Part shown: positions 9,744 to 20,814 of the stretch, piece by piece | How positions within the stretch are numbered: position 1 is the first letter of the stretch | Layout of the letters: each line of letters opens with the position of its first letter | Program-made: the position numbers and the translations under genes | Source of the DNA: Thiomicrospira sp. WB1 | GTDB taxonomy: Bacteria; Pseudomonadota; Gammaproteobacteria; Thiomicrospirales; Thiomicrospiraceae | Assembly: GCF_001507535.1 (NCBI RefSeq) | Contig: NZ_LQBN01000002.1 | Coordinates: 124,001 to 188,000, forward strand | DNA: 64,000 nucleotides | Direction: 5' to 3' | The notes under the pieces: model-generated | Seen by the model: only the letters and a program-made list of their open reading frames with translations | Database searches by the model: none | What the model was told of the DNA's origin: nothing

Positions 9744-11024
9744 ATGTTACCTTTGAATGAATGCTGTTATCGCCTCAATCATCTGGATACCCCTTGGGAT
9801 ATTGAGACCTACATTGAAAACGGCGGGTATCAAATCTGGAAACAGGTTTTAGCAGGAGAGCTCTCGCCTCAAGAAATCATTGATGAAATCAAAACCTCCA
9901 ATATTCGAGGTCGCGGCGGGGCTGGTTTCCCAACCGGCTTGAAGTGGAGCTTTATGAATCGGGCCGCGCCTGGTCCCAAATACATTCTGTGTAATTCGGA
10001 TGAGGGCGAACCGGGTACCTTCAAGGACCGCGATATCATGCGTTATAACCCTCATCAGCTGGTTGAGGGGATGATGATTGCCGGTTATACCATCGGCGCG
10101 ACAGCCGGTTATAACTATATTCGGGGTGAATTTTGGGAGCCGTATCAGCGTTTCCACAATGCGATCGAACAGGCACGCGAAGCAGGGTTGCTCGGCGAAA
10201 ACATTTTGGGCTCTGGTTATGATTTTGAGTTGCATGCTCATCTGGGGGCTGGAGCCTATATTTGTGGTGAAGAAACCGCATTGATTGAGTCGTTGGAAGG
10301 CAAAAAAGGCCAGCCGCGGTTTAAACCACCGTTTCCTGCCAGTTATGGCGCCTGGGGTAAACCGACGACGGTCAACAATACCGAGACGCTGGCATCGATT
10401 CCGGTCATCTTAGCTAAAGGCGGCGAATGGTTCCGTGATCTGGGTGTTGAAAATGCCGGTGGTACCAAGTGTTACGCGGTTTCAGGCCATATTGAAAAGC
10501 CCGGTAATTTTGAAGTGCGGATGGGAACCCCTTTTAAGGATCTGCTTGATGCGGCTGGCGGCATCTGGAAAGGTCGTGAGTTGAAAGCCGTTGTGCCGGG
10601 TGGTGCATCAACCGCCGTACTGCCCGCAGACAAAGCCATGGAGATGAACATGGATTATGACTCGATTGCAAAAGCCGGGTCGTTTCTGGGCGCGGGCTCT
10701 GTCATCATCATGGATGACCATACTGATATGGTTAAAGCTTGTGAGCGCTTATCTTGGTTCTACCATGAAGAGTCGTGCGGACAGTGTACCCCTTGTCGTG
10801 AAGGCACAGGCTGGATGTACCGAGTCATCCATCGTATCCGCAAGGGGAAAGGGCGACCTGAAGACATCGAATTGCTGCGCAATGTGGGTGGCAAAATCAT
10901 GGGGAAAGTGATCTGTGGCCTAGGCGACGCTGCCGCCACACCTGTGAGCAGTTTTCTGGAGCACTTTGAGCACGAATTCAGACATTACATCGATCACGGT
11001 TGCAGTATTTTTGACCGTCAATAA
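9744..11024 (+). CDS. nuoF: NADH-quinone oxidoreductase subunit F
   Basis: The 51-kDa-type subunit that binds NADH and FMN and carries [4Fe-4S] cluster N3. The Gly-rich dinucleotide motif [13 protein letters not shown] lies near residue 55, followed by the flavin-binding region [14 protein letters not shown], and cluster ligands [12 protein letters not shown] around residue 345. The distal cysteine is in [11 protein letters not shown]. Length (426) is typical. It is the electron entry subunit of the complex. Confidence 0.97.
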   Translation: MLPLNECCYRLNHLDTPWDIETYIENGGYQIWKQVLAGELSPQEIIDEIKTSNIRGRGGAGFPTGLKWSFMNRAAPGPKYILCNSDEGEPGTFKDRDIMRYNPHQLVEGMMIAGYTIGATAGYNYIRGEFWEPYQRFHNAIEQAREAGLLGENILGSGYDFELHAHLGAGAYICGEETALIESLEGKKGQPRFKPPFPASYGAWGKPTTVNNTETLASIPVILAKGGEWFRDLGVENAGGTKCYAVSGHIEKPGNFEVRMGTPFKDLLDAAGGIWKGRELKAVVPGGASTAVLPADKAMEMNMDYDSIAKAGSFLGAGSVIIMDDHTDMVKACERLSWFYHEESCGQCTPCREGTGWMYRVIHRIRKGKGRPEDIELLRNVGGKIMGKVICGLGDAAATPVSSFLEHFEHEFRHYIDHGCSIFDRQ

Positions 11025-11059
11025 GCCGGACGTTTCGGGCATTGAATTAGGTAGTAGTT

Positions 11060-13180
11060 ATGGTAAAGATTGAGATTAATGGACAAGTGGTTGAGGCGGA
11101 AGAAGGCTCAATGCTGATCGATGTGGCTGATCAGGCCAGCATCGCCATTCCGCGTTTTTGTTACCACAAGAAACTCTCCATCGCCGCGAATTGCCGCATG
11201 TGCCTGGTTGAGGTAGAAGGGGCTCCCAAAGCACTGCCTGCTTGTGCAACGCCAGTGACAGATGGCATGAAAGTATTGACCCAGTCGCCAAAAGCGAAAG
11301 GCGCTCAAAAGAACGTCATGGAATTTCTGTTGATCAACCATCCGCTGGATTGTCCGATTTGTGACCAGGGCGGCGAGTGTGAACTTCAAGACGTCGCGCT
11401 TGAATACGGGGACGATGTTTCACACTTCAATGAAGGCAAGCGCGTGGTGGCTGATAAGGACATTGGTTCTTTGATCCAAACCGACATGACGCGCTGCATT
11501 CACTGTACGCGATGTGTGCGTTTTGGTCAGGAAGTCGCTGGCATGATGGAAATGGGGGCGACCGGTCGAAGTGAATGGATGGAAATTGGCACTTACATCG
11601 AGAAATCTGTCAGCTCTGAAATGTCGGGCAATATGATCGATTTGTGTCCCGTTGGCGCCTTGACCTCGAAGCCTTTCCGTTATTCCGCACGCCCTTGGGA
11701 GCTTAAGTCTCACCCAACCATTGCGCCGCACGACAGTATTGGCTCCAATATTGTACTTCATGCCAAAGGCAATCAAGCCAAGCGAGTGGTTCCGGCAGAA
11801 AATGAGTCAATCAATGAGGTTTGGATCTCTGATCGTGATCGCTACTCATACGAAGCCATTCACAGTGAAGACCGCCTGAAAACGCCGATGATCAAAAATA
11901 AAGGTCAGTGGCAGAGTGTCGATTGGGAAACAGCGCTGGCATATGTGGCGGACAAGTTAAAAGCCTATGCCAGCACAACACCGGACCAGGTTGGATTTTT
12001 GGCTGCGCCGAATGCGACACTGGAAGAGTTGCACCTTTTGAAAAAAATTGCGAATGGGCTGGGCGTTGACAACCTGGATCACCGTCTTCGCCAGAATGAC
12101 TTTCGTTTGGATGCCGATTCCACGACAGACAGTGAAAAAGCCATTCAACCTTATCTGAACCTTCGTTTTGATCAGCTGGAGCAACAGGAAGTGGTGATTC
12201 AGGTAGGGACCTGGCTACGAAAAGAAATTCCATTGCTGAACCACCGTGTGCGCAAAGCACAGCTTAATGGCGCGAAAGTATGGGCGATTAACCCAGAAAC
12301 ATTTGATTTTAACTACGACATCCAGCAAGTGGTGGACGCCCAGTGGTTGATGCGTTTAGCTGCATTGACCAAAGCGGTTGCAGAAATCACCGGACACCAG
12401 GCAGACTTGCCCGCCTGGATTCAAAACGCAGCCGTTGATGATGACATTCAAAAGCTGGCTAAACAGCTCACAGAGGCTAAGGTTGCCTCGATTTTGCTGG
12501 GCCAGATTGCTCAGACCGATGGTTGCTACACAGAGATTGTGCAATTGTGTGCGTTGCTCGAACGTTGGACGCAGGCAACACTCAGCATTGTTCCCATGTC
12601 AGCGAATACCGTGGGGGCCCAGCAAGTTGGCTTCCAACCCTCGCGTGGTCATAATGCGGCACAGATGCTGACTGCTCGAACGCGCATGTATGTGAACGTT
12701 GGGATCGAACCGGAAAAAGATATGGCAGACGGGCAATTGGCTCTCAATGCCATGCGCCAAGCCGAGTGTGTGGTCAACCTGACAGCCTTTGATTCTGAAA
12801 CGCAGCGTGATTATGCCGATGTGTTATTGCCAATCGGCACGTTTGCCGAAACAGCGGGAAGCTTTGTCAATGCCATGGGGCAGCTTCAGACCTTTAAGAT
12901 GGCTATTGAACCGGTGCACGAAGCGAAACCCGCCTGGAAAGTGTTTAGAGTGCTGGGCAATCTGCTTGAGCTAGACGGCTTTGATCAGACCAATGCGTCA
13001 CAAGTCCGTGATGAAATTGAATTAAAACCCCTTGATCCGGATTTCAGCGCGGTGACTCCTTCAGAAGCGCCTGAGCAGTCATCCATTACGGTCACCGAAC
13101 CGGTCAATATTTATGCCGTGGATGCGATGGTTCGACGATCGCCATCGCTTCAGGCAACGCCGGATGCCCAAATGGCCTAA
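11060..13180 (+). CDS. nuoG: NADH-quinone oxidoreductase subunit G
   Basis: The 75-kDa-type subunit with several Fe-S clusters linking NuoF to NuoB. The N-terminal ferredoxin-like domain has cysteines in RFCYHK, NCRMCLVEVEG and PACATPV. The His-ligated cluster motif is HPLDCPICDQGGEC, and a further [4Fe-4S] site has CIHCTRC and LCPVGAL. A molybdopterin-oxidoreductase-like domain fills the rest of the 706 residues without an obvious cofactor site. The last 50 or so residues are variable, as in homologues. Confidence 0.96.
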   Translation: MVKIEINGQVVEAEEGSMLIDVADQASIAIPRFCYHKKLSIAANCRMCLVEVEGAPKALPACATPVTDGMKVLTQSPKAKGAQKNVMEFLLINHPLDCPICDQGGECELQDVALEYGDDVSHFNEGKRVVADKDIGSLIQTDMTRCIHCTRCVRFGQEVAGMMEMGATGRSEWMEIGTYIEKSVSSEMSGNMIDLCPVGALTSKPFRYSARPWELKSHPTIAPHDSIGSNIVLHAKGNQAKRVVPAENESINEVWISDRDRYSYEAIHSEDRLKTPMIKNKGQWQSVDWETALAYVADKLKAYASTTPDQVGFLAAPNATLEELHLLKKIANGLGVDNLDHRLRQNDFRLDADSTTDSEKAIQPYLNLRFDQLEQQEVVIQVGTWLRKEIPLLNHRVRKAQLNGAKVWAINPETFDFNYDIQQVVDAQWLMRLAALTKAVAEITGHQADLPAWIQNAAVDDDIQKLAKQLTEAKVASILLGQIAQTDGCYTEIVQLCALLERWTQATLSIVPMSANTVGAQQVGFQPSRGHNAAQMLTARTRMYVNVGIEPEKDMADGQLALNAMRQAECVVNLTAFDSETQRDYADVLLPIGTFAETAGSFVNAMGQLQTFKMAIEPVHEAKPAWKVFRVLGNLLELDGFDQTNASQVRDEIELKPLDPDFSAVTPSEAPEQSSITVTEPVNIYAVDAMVRRSPSLQATPDAQMA

Positions 13181-13217
13181 GATTCGGGCAAACGGTTATT
13201 AAGCAGAGGAATTAATT

Positions 13218-14282
13218 ATGTTCGATTCGTTACAGGCCTGGCTATCAACGTTCTTGTTTGATTGGCTGGCGGTTGTGATTACATTACTCATTCAGGCTGT
13301 GGTCGTCATTCTGCCCGTGATGTTGGCAGTGGCCTGGCTGACGTTTGCTGAGCGCAAAGTTATCGGTTACATGCAGTTAAGAATGGGGCCCAATCGGGTA
13401 GGGCCGAAAGGTTGGTTACAACCGATTGCAGACGCCCTAAAGTTGATGTTCAAAGAGATTGTCCGTCCCACCGAATCCAACTTCTATTTGTTTGTTGTGG
13501 CGCCGATATTGACCATTGCACCGGCCGTAGCGGCTTGGGCGGTGATCCCATTCGATGAAAACGGTGTGGTCGTTGCAGACATTAACGCGGGGGTGTTGTA
13601 TGTCCTGGCTGTCACCTCAATCATTGTTTATGGTGTCATTATTTCCGGCTGGGCATCCAACTCTAAATATGCTTTTTTGGGCGCGATGCGCGCCTCAGCC
13701 CAGAAAATTTCCTATGAAATTGCAATGGGGTTTGCCCTGGTGACGGTACTGATGGTTGCTGGCAGCATGAATTTGACAGAAATCGTTGAAGGCCAGAAAG
13801 GCAGTTTGCTTCATTGGTATTGGTTGCCGCTGCTCCCCATGTTTGCGGTCTATTTCATTTCAGGCCTGGCAGAAACGAACCGGGCACCGTTCGATGTGGC
13901 GGAAGGCGAGTCGGAAATTGTCGCCGGTTTCCATGTTGAATACTCCGGTATGGCTTTCGCGGTGTTTTTCCTGGCGGAATACGCCATGATGATTTTGATT
14001 TCGTTCATGACCGCGGTGATGTTTCTTGGTGGTTGGTTATCACCGTTTGAAGGCATCCCGGGACTGGAACCGATGTTTGCCTGGGTGCCTGGTTTTATTT
14101 GGTTGTTTGCGAAAGTGGCAGTATTGCTGTTCCTTTTCCTGTGGTTCCGCGCCACCTTCCCTCGTTATCGTTATGATCAGATCATGCGGTTGGGCTGGAA
14201 GGTTCTGATACCGGTCACGATTGTCTGGGTGTTTGCTGTTGGGGTGATGGAATATGCCCAGCTTGGACTATGGTTTGATTAA
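13218..14282 (+). CDS. nuoH: NADH-quinone oxidoreductase subunit H
   Basis: Membrane subunit (ND1 type) that forms the entry of the quinone chamber and part of the coupling path. The 354 residues have about eight to nine membrane spans and the family signatures [32 protein letters not shown] and [18 protein letters not shown]. The acidic loop between spans 5 and 6 is intact. GAGGAATT precedes the ATG. nuoI starts 12 bases after the stop. Confidence 0.97.
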   Translation: MFDSLQAWLSTFLFDWLAVVITLLIQAVVVILPVMLAVAWLTFAERKVIGYMQLRMGPNRVGPKGWLQPIADALKLMFKEIVRPTESNFYLFVVAPILTIAPAVAAWAVIPFDENGVVVADINAGVLYVLAVTSIIVYGVIISGWASNSKYAFLGAMRASAQKISYEIAMGFALVTVLMVAGSMNLTEIVEGQKGSLLHWYWLPLLPMFAVYFISGLAETNRAPFDVAEGESEIVAGFHVEYSGMAFAVFFLAEYAMMILISFMTAVMFLGGWLSPFEGIPGLEPMFAWVPGFIWLFAKVAVLLFLFLWFRATFPRYRYDQIMRLGWKVLIPVTIVWVFAVGVMEYAQLGLWFD

Positions 14283-14294
14283 GTGAGGTTGAGC

Positions 14295-14786
14295 ATGATT
14301 GCATTTTTAAAACATCAGGTTAAGACGTTTGGCTTCACAGAACTTTTTAAGGGCTTGGCCGTCACGGGTAAATACCTGTTCAAATCAAAAATTACCGTCC
14401 GTTATCCGGAAGAAAAAACGCCGCTGTCGCCACGTTTTCGAGGAAAGCATGCCCTGCGCCGCTACGAAAACGGTGAAGAGCGTTGCATTGCCTGCAAGCT
14501 CTGTGAAGTCGTCTGTCCGGCCAACGCCATCACCATTGAATCGGAAGAGCGTGCTGACGGCACCCGTCGTACCACACAATATGACATTGACATGTTTAAG
14601 TGCATTTACTGTGGCTTCTGTGAAGAAGCCTGCCCAGTGGATGCCATCGTTGAAACGCGGGTGTTTGAGTACGAATTTCACGAACGCGGCACGCACATCA
14701 TGACCAAAGAAGATCTTCTGGCCTTTGGTGATGAGCATGAAGAACAAATCGCTGCGGACCGCGCAGCGGATGCAAAATATCGCTGA
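14295..14786 (+). CDS. nuoI: NADH-quinone oxidoreductase subunit I
   Basis: Peripheral-arm subunit with two [4Fe-4S] clusters (N6a, N6b) that pass electrons to N2. Both ferredoxin motifs are complete: [12 protein letters not shown] and [12 protein letters not shown]. The ATG at 14295 has GAGG six bases upstream and gives [20 protein letters not shown], a standard start. The GTG at 14283 immediately after nuoH would add four residues and lacks a ribosome-binding site. Product is 163 residues. Confidence 0.96.
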   Translation: MIAFLKHQVKTFGFTELFKGLAVTGKYLFKSKITVRYPEEKTPLSPRFRGKHALRRYENGEERCIACKLCEVVCPANAITIESEERADGTRRTTQYDIDMFKCIYCGFCEEACPVDAIVETRVFEYEFHERGTHIMTKEDLLAFGDEHEEQIAADRAADAKYR

Positions 14787-14828
14787 TCCCCGCCTTGTTG
14801 GCGTAATCAAAGCAAAAGTAGGTTATCC

Positions 14829-15467
14829 ATGACGTTTTTACAGTTTATTTTTTACTTACTGGCGGCCATCGCAGTGATTGCTGGCTTGAAAATGATCAGT
14901 GTCAAAAACCCGGTTCAGGCTGCCTTGTGGCTGGTTCTGGCTTTCATTTCCACCGCTGGTATTTGGCTGATTGCACAAGCTGAATTTCTGGGGCTGGCAT
15001 TGATTCTCGTCTACGTTGGCGCAGTCATGGTGCTGTTCCTTTTCGTTGTGATGATGCTCGACATCAATGTGGCGCAGTTCAAGGAAGGGTTTACCCGTTA
15101 TTTGCCCCTGGGTGTTCTGACGGCTGCGGCGATCTTTGCCCTGATGTATCTGGTGTTGGGCCCCCAGCGTTTTGGCCTTGAACAGGTCACGCCGCCGAAA
15201 TCCCTGGCAGAGGCAGAAAGCAACACGCTTGCTCTGGCCATTCCACTGTATACCGAGCATGTCTATGCCTTCATTTTGGCTGCTGTTCTGCTTTTGGTGG
15301 GGATCGTTGCGGCCATTACCTTGACCTTGCGTCGTCGTCCGAATACCGAAGTGCTGTATCAGGACATTGATCAACAAATTAAAACCCGTGCGGAAGATCG
15401 TTTTGAAATGGTCAAAATGCCGCCCACGGTTGAGCAACCCTTGCCTGAAAAGGAGAAAGAAGAATGA
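14829..15467 (+). CDS. nuoJ: NADH-quinone oxidoreductase subunit J
   Basis: Membrane subunit (ND6 type) with five spans in 212 residues. The third span contains the conserved [17 protein letters not shown] with the flexible Gly involved in coupling. The cytoplasmic tail is rich in charged residues. Its stop overlaps the nuoK start (ATGA at 15464-15467). Confidence 0.96.
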   Translation: MTFLQFIFYLLAAIAVIAGLKMISVKNPVQAALWLVLAFISTAGIWLIAQAEFLGLALILVYVGAVMVLFLFVVMMLDINVAQFKEGFTRYLPLGVLTAAAIFALMYLVLGPQRFGLEQVTPPKSLAEAESNTLALAIPLYTEHVYAFILAAVLLLVGIVAAITLTLRRRPNTEVLYQDIDQQIKTRAEDRFEMVKMPPTVEQPLPEKEKEE

Positions 15468-15769
15468 TCGCATTATCGGATTACCTAATCTTTGGGGCCA
15501 TCCTTTTTATGATCAGCATGGCGGGGATTTTCCTCAACCGGAAAAACGTCATTGTTCTTTTGATGTCGATCGAGCTGTTGCTCCTGGCCGTGAACACCAA
15601 CCTGATTGCCTTTTCACACTATTTGGGTGATGTGACGGGACAGATTTTTGTCTTCTTTATTTTGACCGTGGCAGCGGCCGAGGCGGCCGTGGGTCTGGCG
15701 ATCATCGTACTGGTGTTTCGTAATCGCAAGACCATCAATGTTGATGATCTGAGCACGATTAAAGGGTAA
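15464..15769 (+). CDS. nuoK: NADH-quinone oxidoreductase subunit K
   Basis: Small membrane subunit (ND4L type, 101 residues, three spans). The two conserved buried glutamates of the proton path are visible, one in the second span ([11 protein letters not shown]) and one in the third ([11 protein letters not shown]). It overlaps nuoJ by 4 bp and is followed by nuoL within 6 bp. Confidence 0.97.
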   Translation: MIALSDYLIFGAILFMISMAGIFLNRKNVIVLLMSIELLLLAVNTNLIAFSHYLGDVTGQIFVFFILTVAAAEAAVGLAIIVLVFRNRKTINVDDLSTIKG

Positions 15770-15775
15770 TTGGTT

Positions 15776-17752
15776 ATGATGTTAAAGTTTATTCTTACAC
15801 TGATCCTGTTGTCCCCTTTATTCGGTGCGATTGCAGCAGGCCTGTTCGGTCGTCGGATCGGTCGTCGCGGGGCGCATACTGTCACAATTTTCGGTGTGGC
15901 AGTGTCCACGGTTTTGTCGGCCTATGTGTTCTGGCTGTTTGTGTTTCAGGGACACGCGGTTTATAACGATGCGCTTTATACTTGGATGGTGTCAGACGGC
16001 CTGCGTTTTGAGATCGGCTATCTGATTGACAGCTTGTCGGCAACCATGATGCTGGTGGTGACATTTGTGTCGTTGATGGTCCATATCTACACCATCGGTT
16101 ATATGGCCCATGATGAAGATTACAGTCATGATAACCCTTACTATCAGCGCTTTTTCAGCTATATCTCGTTGTTTACCTTCTCAATGCTGTCCTTGGTTAT
16201 GGCCAACAACTTCTTGCAGTTGTTCTTCGGCTGGGAAGCGGTTGGTCTGGTCTCTTACCTCCTGATCGGTTTCTACATGAAACGCGAATCCGCCATCCAG
16301 GCTAATCTGAAGGCATTTCTGGTAAACCGGGTAGGCGATTTCGGTTTCATTCTGGGGATCGCCGTTGTGGTGATGTATTTCAATACCCTCGATTATCAGG
16401 AATTTTTCAACGCACTTGAGAGCCAGGTCGGGACGACCATGAGCTTCTTCCCGGGCATGGAGTGGTCTGTGATCACGGTGTTGTGCCTGTTGTTGTTCAT
16501 CGGGGCCATGGGCAAATCGGCCCAGATGCCGCTTCATGTCTGGCTGCCTGAGTCGATGGAAGGTCCAACCCCGATTTCGGCATTGATTCATGCCGCGACC
16601 ATGGTGACCGCGGGGATCTTTATGGTGGCGCGTTTGTCGCCTGCTTTCGAGCTTTCGGCCGTGGCCTTGAGTACTGTTTTGCTGGTAGGGGCGATTACCG
16701 CCTTTATGATGGGGGTTTTGGGGATCGTTCAGACCGACATCAAGCGCGTGGTGGCATACTCGACACTCTCTCAGTTGGGTTACATGGTCGCCGCACTTGG
16801 GGCGTCTGCTTACGCGGTTGGTATGTTCCATGTTCTGACGCATGCATTTTTTAAAGCACTGCTGTTTTTGGCAGCCGGCTCTGTGATCATTGCCATGCAT
16901 CACATCCAGGACATTCGCCAGATGGGTGGCATGCGTAAACACATGCCCATTACCTATTGGTCGATGCTGATCGGTGCGCTTGCGCTGATCGGTTTCCCAG
17001 GGTTCTCTGGTTTCTTTTCGAAAGACAGTGTGTTGCTGGCCGTCGGTGAAACCGATGTCTATGGCGCCGGGCTGGCGGAAGTGCTTTTGTTGATCGGTGT
17101 GTTTGTGACGGCTTTCTATACATTCCGAATGATTTTCCTGGTGTTCCATGGCGAAGAATCAGACTACGTCAAGACGCATGACATCAAAGAATCACCCAAA
17201 GTGGTCACAGTGCCATTGATTCTTCTTGCCATTCCCGCCGTGTTTATGGGACTTCCCATGGTCGGACCGATCCTCTCGGGTACTTATTTTGCCGATGCGA
17301 TCACGGTGTTGCCGCAGAACGATGTGCTGAGCACCATCTACAATGATTATTTTGACTCGGCGATTGGTATGGCATTGCATGGGTTTGTCACCCCGCCGGT
17401 TATTCTGGCACTGTCGGGTGTGTTTATGGCCTGGCTGCTTTATCTTAAAGCCCCACAAATTCCATCCCGCATACACGCCATGTGTCCACGTGGCTACAAG
17501 ATGCTGGCCAGTGGTTATGGGTTTGACCGCTTCAACGAAATTGTTTTCGAACAGGGAGGACGCAAGCTGGGCGACTTCTTCTGGCGAGGCATTGATGTCA
17601 AAGTGATTGATACAGGCCTGGTCAAAAATACCTTTACATCTGTTGCCGCAGCGGCGGGTGCTCTGAAACAGGGACAAACCGGTTTCTTGTATCACTATGC
17701 GTTTGTGATGATTTTCGGCCTGCTGGCAATGCTGGTTTGGGTACTGTGGTAA
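15776..17752 (+). CDS. nuoL: NADH-quinone oxidoreductase subunit L
   Basis: Largest proton-pumping, antiporter-like subunit (ND5 type) with the long lateral helix at its C-terminus. About 658 residues and about 15-16 spans. Conserved elements include LFFGWEAVGLVSYLLIGF with the key Glu, MGKSAQMPLHVWLPESMEGPTP and the broken-helix HAATMVTAGIFM. I start at the ATG at 15776 (AAGGG about 9 bases upstream); a TTG at 15770 and an ATG at 15779 are alternatives. Confidence 0.96.
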   Translation: MMLKFILTLILLSPLFGAIAAGLFGRRIGRRGAHTVTIFGVAVSTVLSAYVFWLFVFQGHAVYNDALYTWMVSDGLRFEIGYLIDSLSATMMLVVTFVSLMVHIYTIGYMAHDEDYSHDNPYYQRFFSYISLFTFSMLSLVMANNFLQLFFGWEAVGLVSYLLIGFYMKRESAIQANLKAFLVNRVGDFGFILGIAVVVMYFNTLDYQEFFNALESQVGTTMSFFPGMEWSVITVLCLLLFIGAMGKSAQMPLHVWLPESMEGPTPISALIHAATMVTAGIFMVARLSPAFELSAVALSTVLLVGAITAFMMGVLGIVQTDIKRVVAYSTLSQLGYMVAALGASAYAVGMFHVLTHAFFKALLFLAAGSVIIAMHHIQDIRQMGGMRKHMPITYWSMLIGALALIGFPGFSGFFSKDSVLLAVGETDVYGAGLAEVLLLIGVFVTAFYTFRMIFLVFHGEESDYVKTHDIKESPKVVTVPLILLAIPAVFMGLPMVGPILSGTYFADAITVLPQNDVLSTIYNDYFDSAIGMALHGFVTPPVILALSGVFMAWLLYLKAPQIPSRIHAMCPRGYKMLASGYGFDRFNEIVFEQGGRKLGDFFWRGIDVKVIDTGLVKNTFTSVAAAAGALKQGQTGFLYHYAFVMIFGLLAMLVWVLW

Positions 17753-17782
17753 TAAAAGAGAAATAACGAAGGGAAGTTGTCA

Positions 17783-19297
17783 ATGGTTTTTGGTTTGCCT
17801 ATTTTAAGTACCCTGATCTGGTTACCGATCCTGGCGGGGTTGCTGATCCTGTTTGCTGGCAGAGAGCGACCGACTTTCGCGAAATGGTTTGCCTTGTTGG
17901 TGTCGGTGGTGACGTTCCTCATTTCTCTGCCGTTGTGGGTGCAGTTTGATGCCAGCACCGCGGCCATGCAATTTGTGGAAAAAACGCCCTGGATCGATCA
18001 GTTCAACATTCATTACCACCTTGGGGTGGATGGTCTCTCGATGCCGCTGGTGTTGTTGACCACCTTTACACAGGTTCTGGTGATCGCTTCGGCCTGGGAC
18101 GTGATCAAAGAACGCGTTGAACAGTACATGGGCGCGTTTATGGTCATGCAGGGCATGATGATTGGTGTCTTCACGGCACTCGATTCCATCCTGTTTTATG
18201 TGTTCTGGGAAGCCTTGTTGATCCCGATGTTCATTATTATTGGTAAATGGGGTGGCAAAGATCGGGTTTACGCCACATTGAAATTCTTCCTTTACACCTT
18301 TTTTGGCTCGGTGTTCATGCTGGTCGGCTTCCTGTACATGTACTTCCAGTCTGGCAGTTTTGGTATTCTCGATTTCCATCTGTTGCCACTGGGTGAGTTG
18401 GCGCAGATTCTGATTTTCCTCGCGTTTTTGATTGCGTTTGCCGTCAAAATTCCCATGGTTCCGGTGCATACCTGGTTGCCGGATGCGCACGTTCAGGCGC
18501 CGACGGCCGGTTCTGTGGTGCTTGCTGCGATCATGCTCAAAATGGGCGGCTACGGGTTTGTCCGTTTCAGTCTGCCGATTACACCGGATGCGTCCATGAT
18601 GCTGGACTGGCTGGTGATTATTTTGTCGTTGATTGCCATCTTTTACATCGGTCTGGTGGCGATGGTACAAAAGGACATGAAAAAACTGGTGGCCTATTCG
18701 TCGATCTCTCACATGGGCTTTGTCACCTTGGGGATGTTTCTGGTTTATGGCATCGTTGCCAATACGGGTGAGGCACAGGGTGCAGCTCTGGGGATGCAAG
18801 GGGCCATGGTACAGATGGTTTCGCATGGCTTTATTTCCGGCGCCATGTTCCTGATGATCGGGGTCTTGTATGACCGCATGCATACGCGTGAAATTTCGGC
18901 CTACGGCGGGGTGGTCAATACCATGCCTTGGTTCGGCTTCTTCGCTGTGTTGTTTGCCATGGCCAATGCTGGCCTGCCCGGTACTTCCGGTTTTGTGGGC
19001 GAATTCATGGTCATTCTGGCGTCGTTTAAAGCCAATGTCTGGTACGGCGTGGTGGCGGCCGCGACGCTTGTGATCGGTGCTGCTTACACACTGTGGATGG
19101 TCAAACGCGTTTTCTTCGGGCCGGTGGCCAATGAGCAGGTCGGCAAACTGGCCGACCTCAACAAACGTGAATTTGCCATTATGGGCATTCTGGCTTTTGC
19201 GGTGGTGTTATTGGGGGTTTATCCGGCACCGCTTATTGAAGTCATGGATGTGTCCGTTGCCAATCTGTTGATCCAGGCGACAACGTCAAAACTATAA
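17783..19297 (+). CDS. nuoM: NADH-quinone oxidoreductase subunit M
   Basis: Antiporter-like proton-pumping subunit (ND4 type), 504 residues with about 14 spans. Signatures include FYVFWEALLIPMFIIIG with the functional Glu, KIPMVPVHTWLPDAHVQAPT and KKLVAYSSISHMGFV. AAGGGA lies 9 bases before the ATG at 17783, which I prefer to the TTG at 17777. It is followed by nuoN after 24 bp. Confidence 0.96.
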   Translation: MVFGLPILSTLIWLPILAGLLILFAGRERPTFAKWFALLVSVVTFLISLPLWVQFDASTAAMQFVEKTPWIDQFNIHYHLGVDGLSMPLVLLTTFTQVLVIASAWDVIKERVEQYMGAFMVMQGMMIGVFTALDSILFYVFWEALLIPMFIIIGKWGGKDRVYATLKFFLYTFFGSVFMLVGFLYMYFQSGSFGILDFHLLPLGELAQILIFLAFLIAFAVKIPMVPVHTWLPDAHVQAPTAGSVVLAAIMLKMGGYGFVRFSLPITPDASMMLDWLVIILSLIAIFYIGLVAMVQKDMKKLVAYSSISHMGFVTLGMFLVYGIVANTGEAQGAALGMQGAMVQMVSHGFISGAMFLMIGVLYDRMHTREISAYGGVVNTMPWFGFFAVLFAMANAGLPGTSGFVGEFMVILASFKANVWYGVVAAATLVIGAAYTLWMVKRVFFGPVANEQVGKLADLNKREFAIMGILAFAVVLLGVYPAPLIEVMDVSVANLLIQATTSKL

Positions 19298-19321
19298 GAA
19301 TTAACTAGGTGAGTCGATCGT

Positions 19322-20761
19322 ATGAATTTTGTCATCCCAAGTTTTACGCCTGCAATACCTGAAATCGTGTTGCTGACGCTGACCAGTTTGTTGCTGGTCG
19401 CGGATACGATGTGGTCAAAGCGTTATGAATTTGCTACCTATTACGCCACGCAGGTGATTCTGGTGATCGTCGGGGCGTTGATCCTGACCAGTTTCACTAC
19501 GGAGACGGTGACCACCTTTGACGGCAGTTTTGTGCGCGATGCCTTTGCGGACATTCTCAAACTCGCCATCGTTGTGATTTCTCTGGGCTTGTTCCTGTTT
19601 TCCAAAGAATATCTGCTGCAAGCGAAATTTTATCGTGGCGAGTATTTCACGTTGGGGCTGTTTTCGGTCCTCGGCATGTTCGTCATGGTGTCTGCGCACA
19701 ATCTGATCACGCTGTACCTGGGGCTGGAAATCATGTCCTTGGCGATCTACACCATGGTAGCCATGCGAAAAGATCACAGTGCAGCGCTTGAAGCGGCGTT
19801 GAAATATTTTGTACTCGGGGCCTTGGCGACCGGGATGCTGTTGTATGGCTTCTCCATGCTCTATGGTGCCACGGGTCAGGTGGCCTTTGATGCGATGGCG
19901 GCGGTGATCGATGCAGGCGAAGTGGACCATGTGGTGTTGTCCTTTGCTGTGGTCTTTATTGTCATCGGTCTTGCGTTCAAATTGGGAGCGGTGCCGTTTC
20001 ACATGTGGGTGCCGGATGTCTATCACGGGGCGCCCACGGCGGTAACCCTCTTTATCGGGACGGCCCCGAAAATTGCGGCCTTTGCGATTCTGTATCGTTT
20101 GCTTGCCGAAGCTTTGCCGGGTGCAGTGATGGATTGGCAGCCGTTGCTGGTGATTTTGTCCGTGCTGTCTTTGTTGGTTGGGGCCTTGGTGCCAATCGTT
20201 CAAAACAACCTGAAACGACTGTTGGCCTATTCCGGCATTGGTCACATTGGTTTTTTGATGCTGGGGCTGATTGCCGCCAATCCCGACGGCTATGCCAGTG
20301 CCATGGTTTATACGCTGATCTATGCGTTTATGGGTCTTGCAGCCTTCGGTCTGATCACTGTCCTGGCACGCACCGGTCATGAGTTTGATCGCGTCGATGA
20401 TTTCAAAGGGATGAATCAGCGCAACCCTTGGCTGGCCCTGATGATGTTGTTTGTCATGTTCTCGATGGCCGGTATTCCGCCTTTTATCGGGTTCTATGCC
20501 AAAGTGGTGGTCATCGAAGAAGTGGTTCAGGCCGGTTTTGTCTGGCTGGCGGTTCTGGCTGTGGTCTCAGCGGTGATCAGTGCTTTCTACTACCTGCGTG
20601 TGGTCAAGGTCATGTACTTTGATGCGCCGCAAGACACCATGAAAGTTGAGCCTGTGGCCAGACATCTGACCTGGGCCATCAGCCTGGTGGCAGTGGCGCT
20701 GCTTGTCTTTGGTCTCTTCCCATCCTGGGTGATCGATCTGGGCTATCATAGCCTTAGCTGA
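19322..20761 (+). CDS. nuoN: NADH-quinone oxidoreductase subunit N
   Basis: Third antiporter-like subunit (ND2 type), 479 residues with about 14 spans. It has the conserved LITLYLGLEIMSLAIY with the buried Glu, KLGAVPFHMWVPDVYHGAPT and KRLLAYSGIGHIGF. This completes the 14-subunit set A-N in canonical order, all on one strand with short gaps or overlaps. All cluster cysteines and pumping-subunit glutamates that I could check are present, so the complex is predicted to be functional. Confidence 0.96.
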   Translation: MNFVIPSFTPAIPEIVLLTLTSLLLVADTMWSKRYEFATYYATQVILVIVGALILTSFTTETVTTFDGSFVRDAFADILKLAIVVISLGLFLFSKEYLLQAKFYRGEYFTLGLFSVLGMFVMVSAHNLITLYLGLEIMSLAIYTMVAMRKDHSAALEAALKYFVLGALATGMLLYGFSMLYGATGQVAFDAMAAVIDAGEVDHVVLSFAVVFIVIGLAFKLGAVPFHMWVPDVYHGAPTAVTLFIGTAPKIAAFAILYRLLAEALPGAVMDWQPLLVILSVLSLLVGALVPIVQNNLKRLLAYSGIGHIGFLMLGLIAANPDGYASAMVYTLIYAFMGLAAFGLITVLARTGHEFDRVDDFKGMNQRNPWLALMMLFVMFSMAGIPPFIGFYAKVVVIEEVVQAGFVWLAVLAVVSAVISAFYYLRVVKVMYFDAPQDTMKVEPVARHLTWAISLVAVALLVFGLFPSWVIDLGYHSLS

Positions 20762-20814
20762 TCCCACAGGGCTGAATTGACCCGATCCACCAAACTAACC
20801 GCAGGAGACGCACG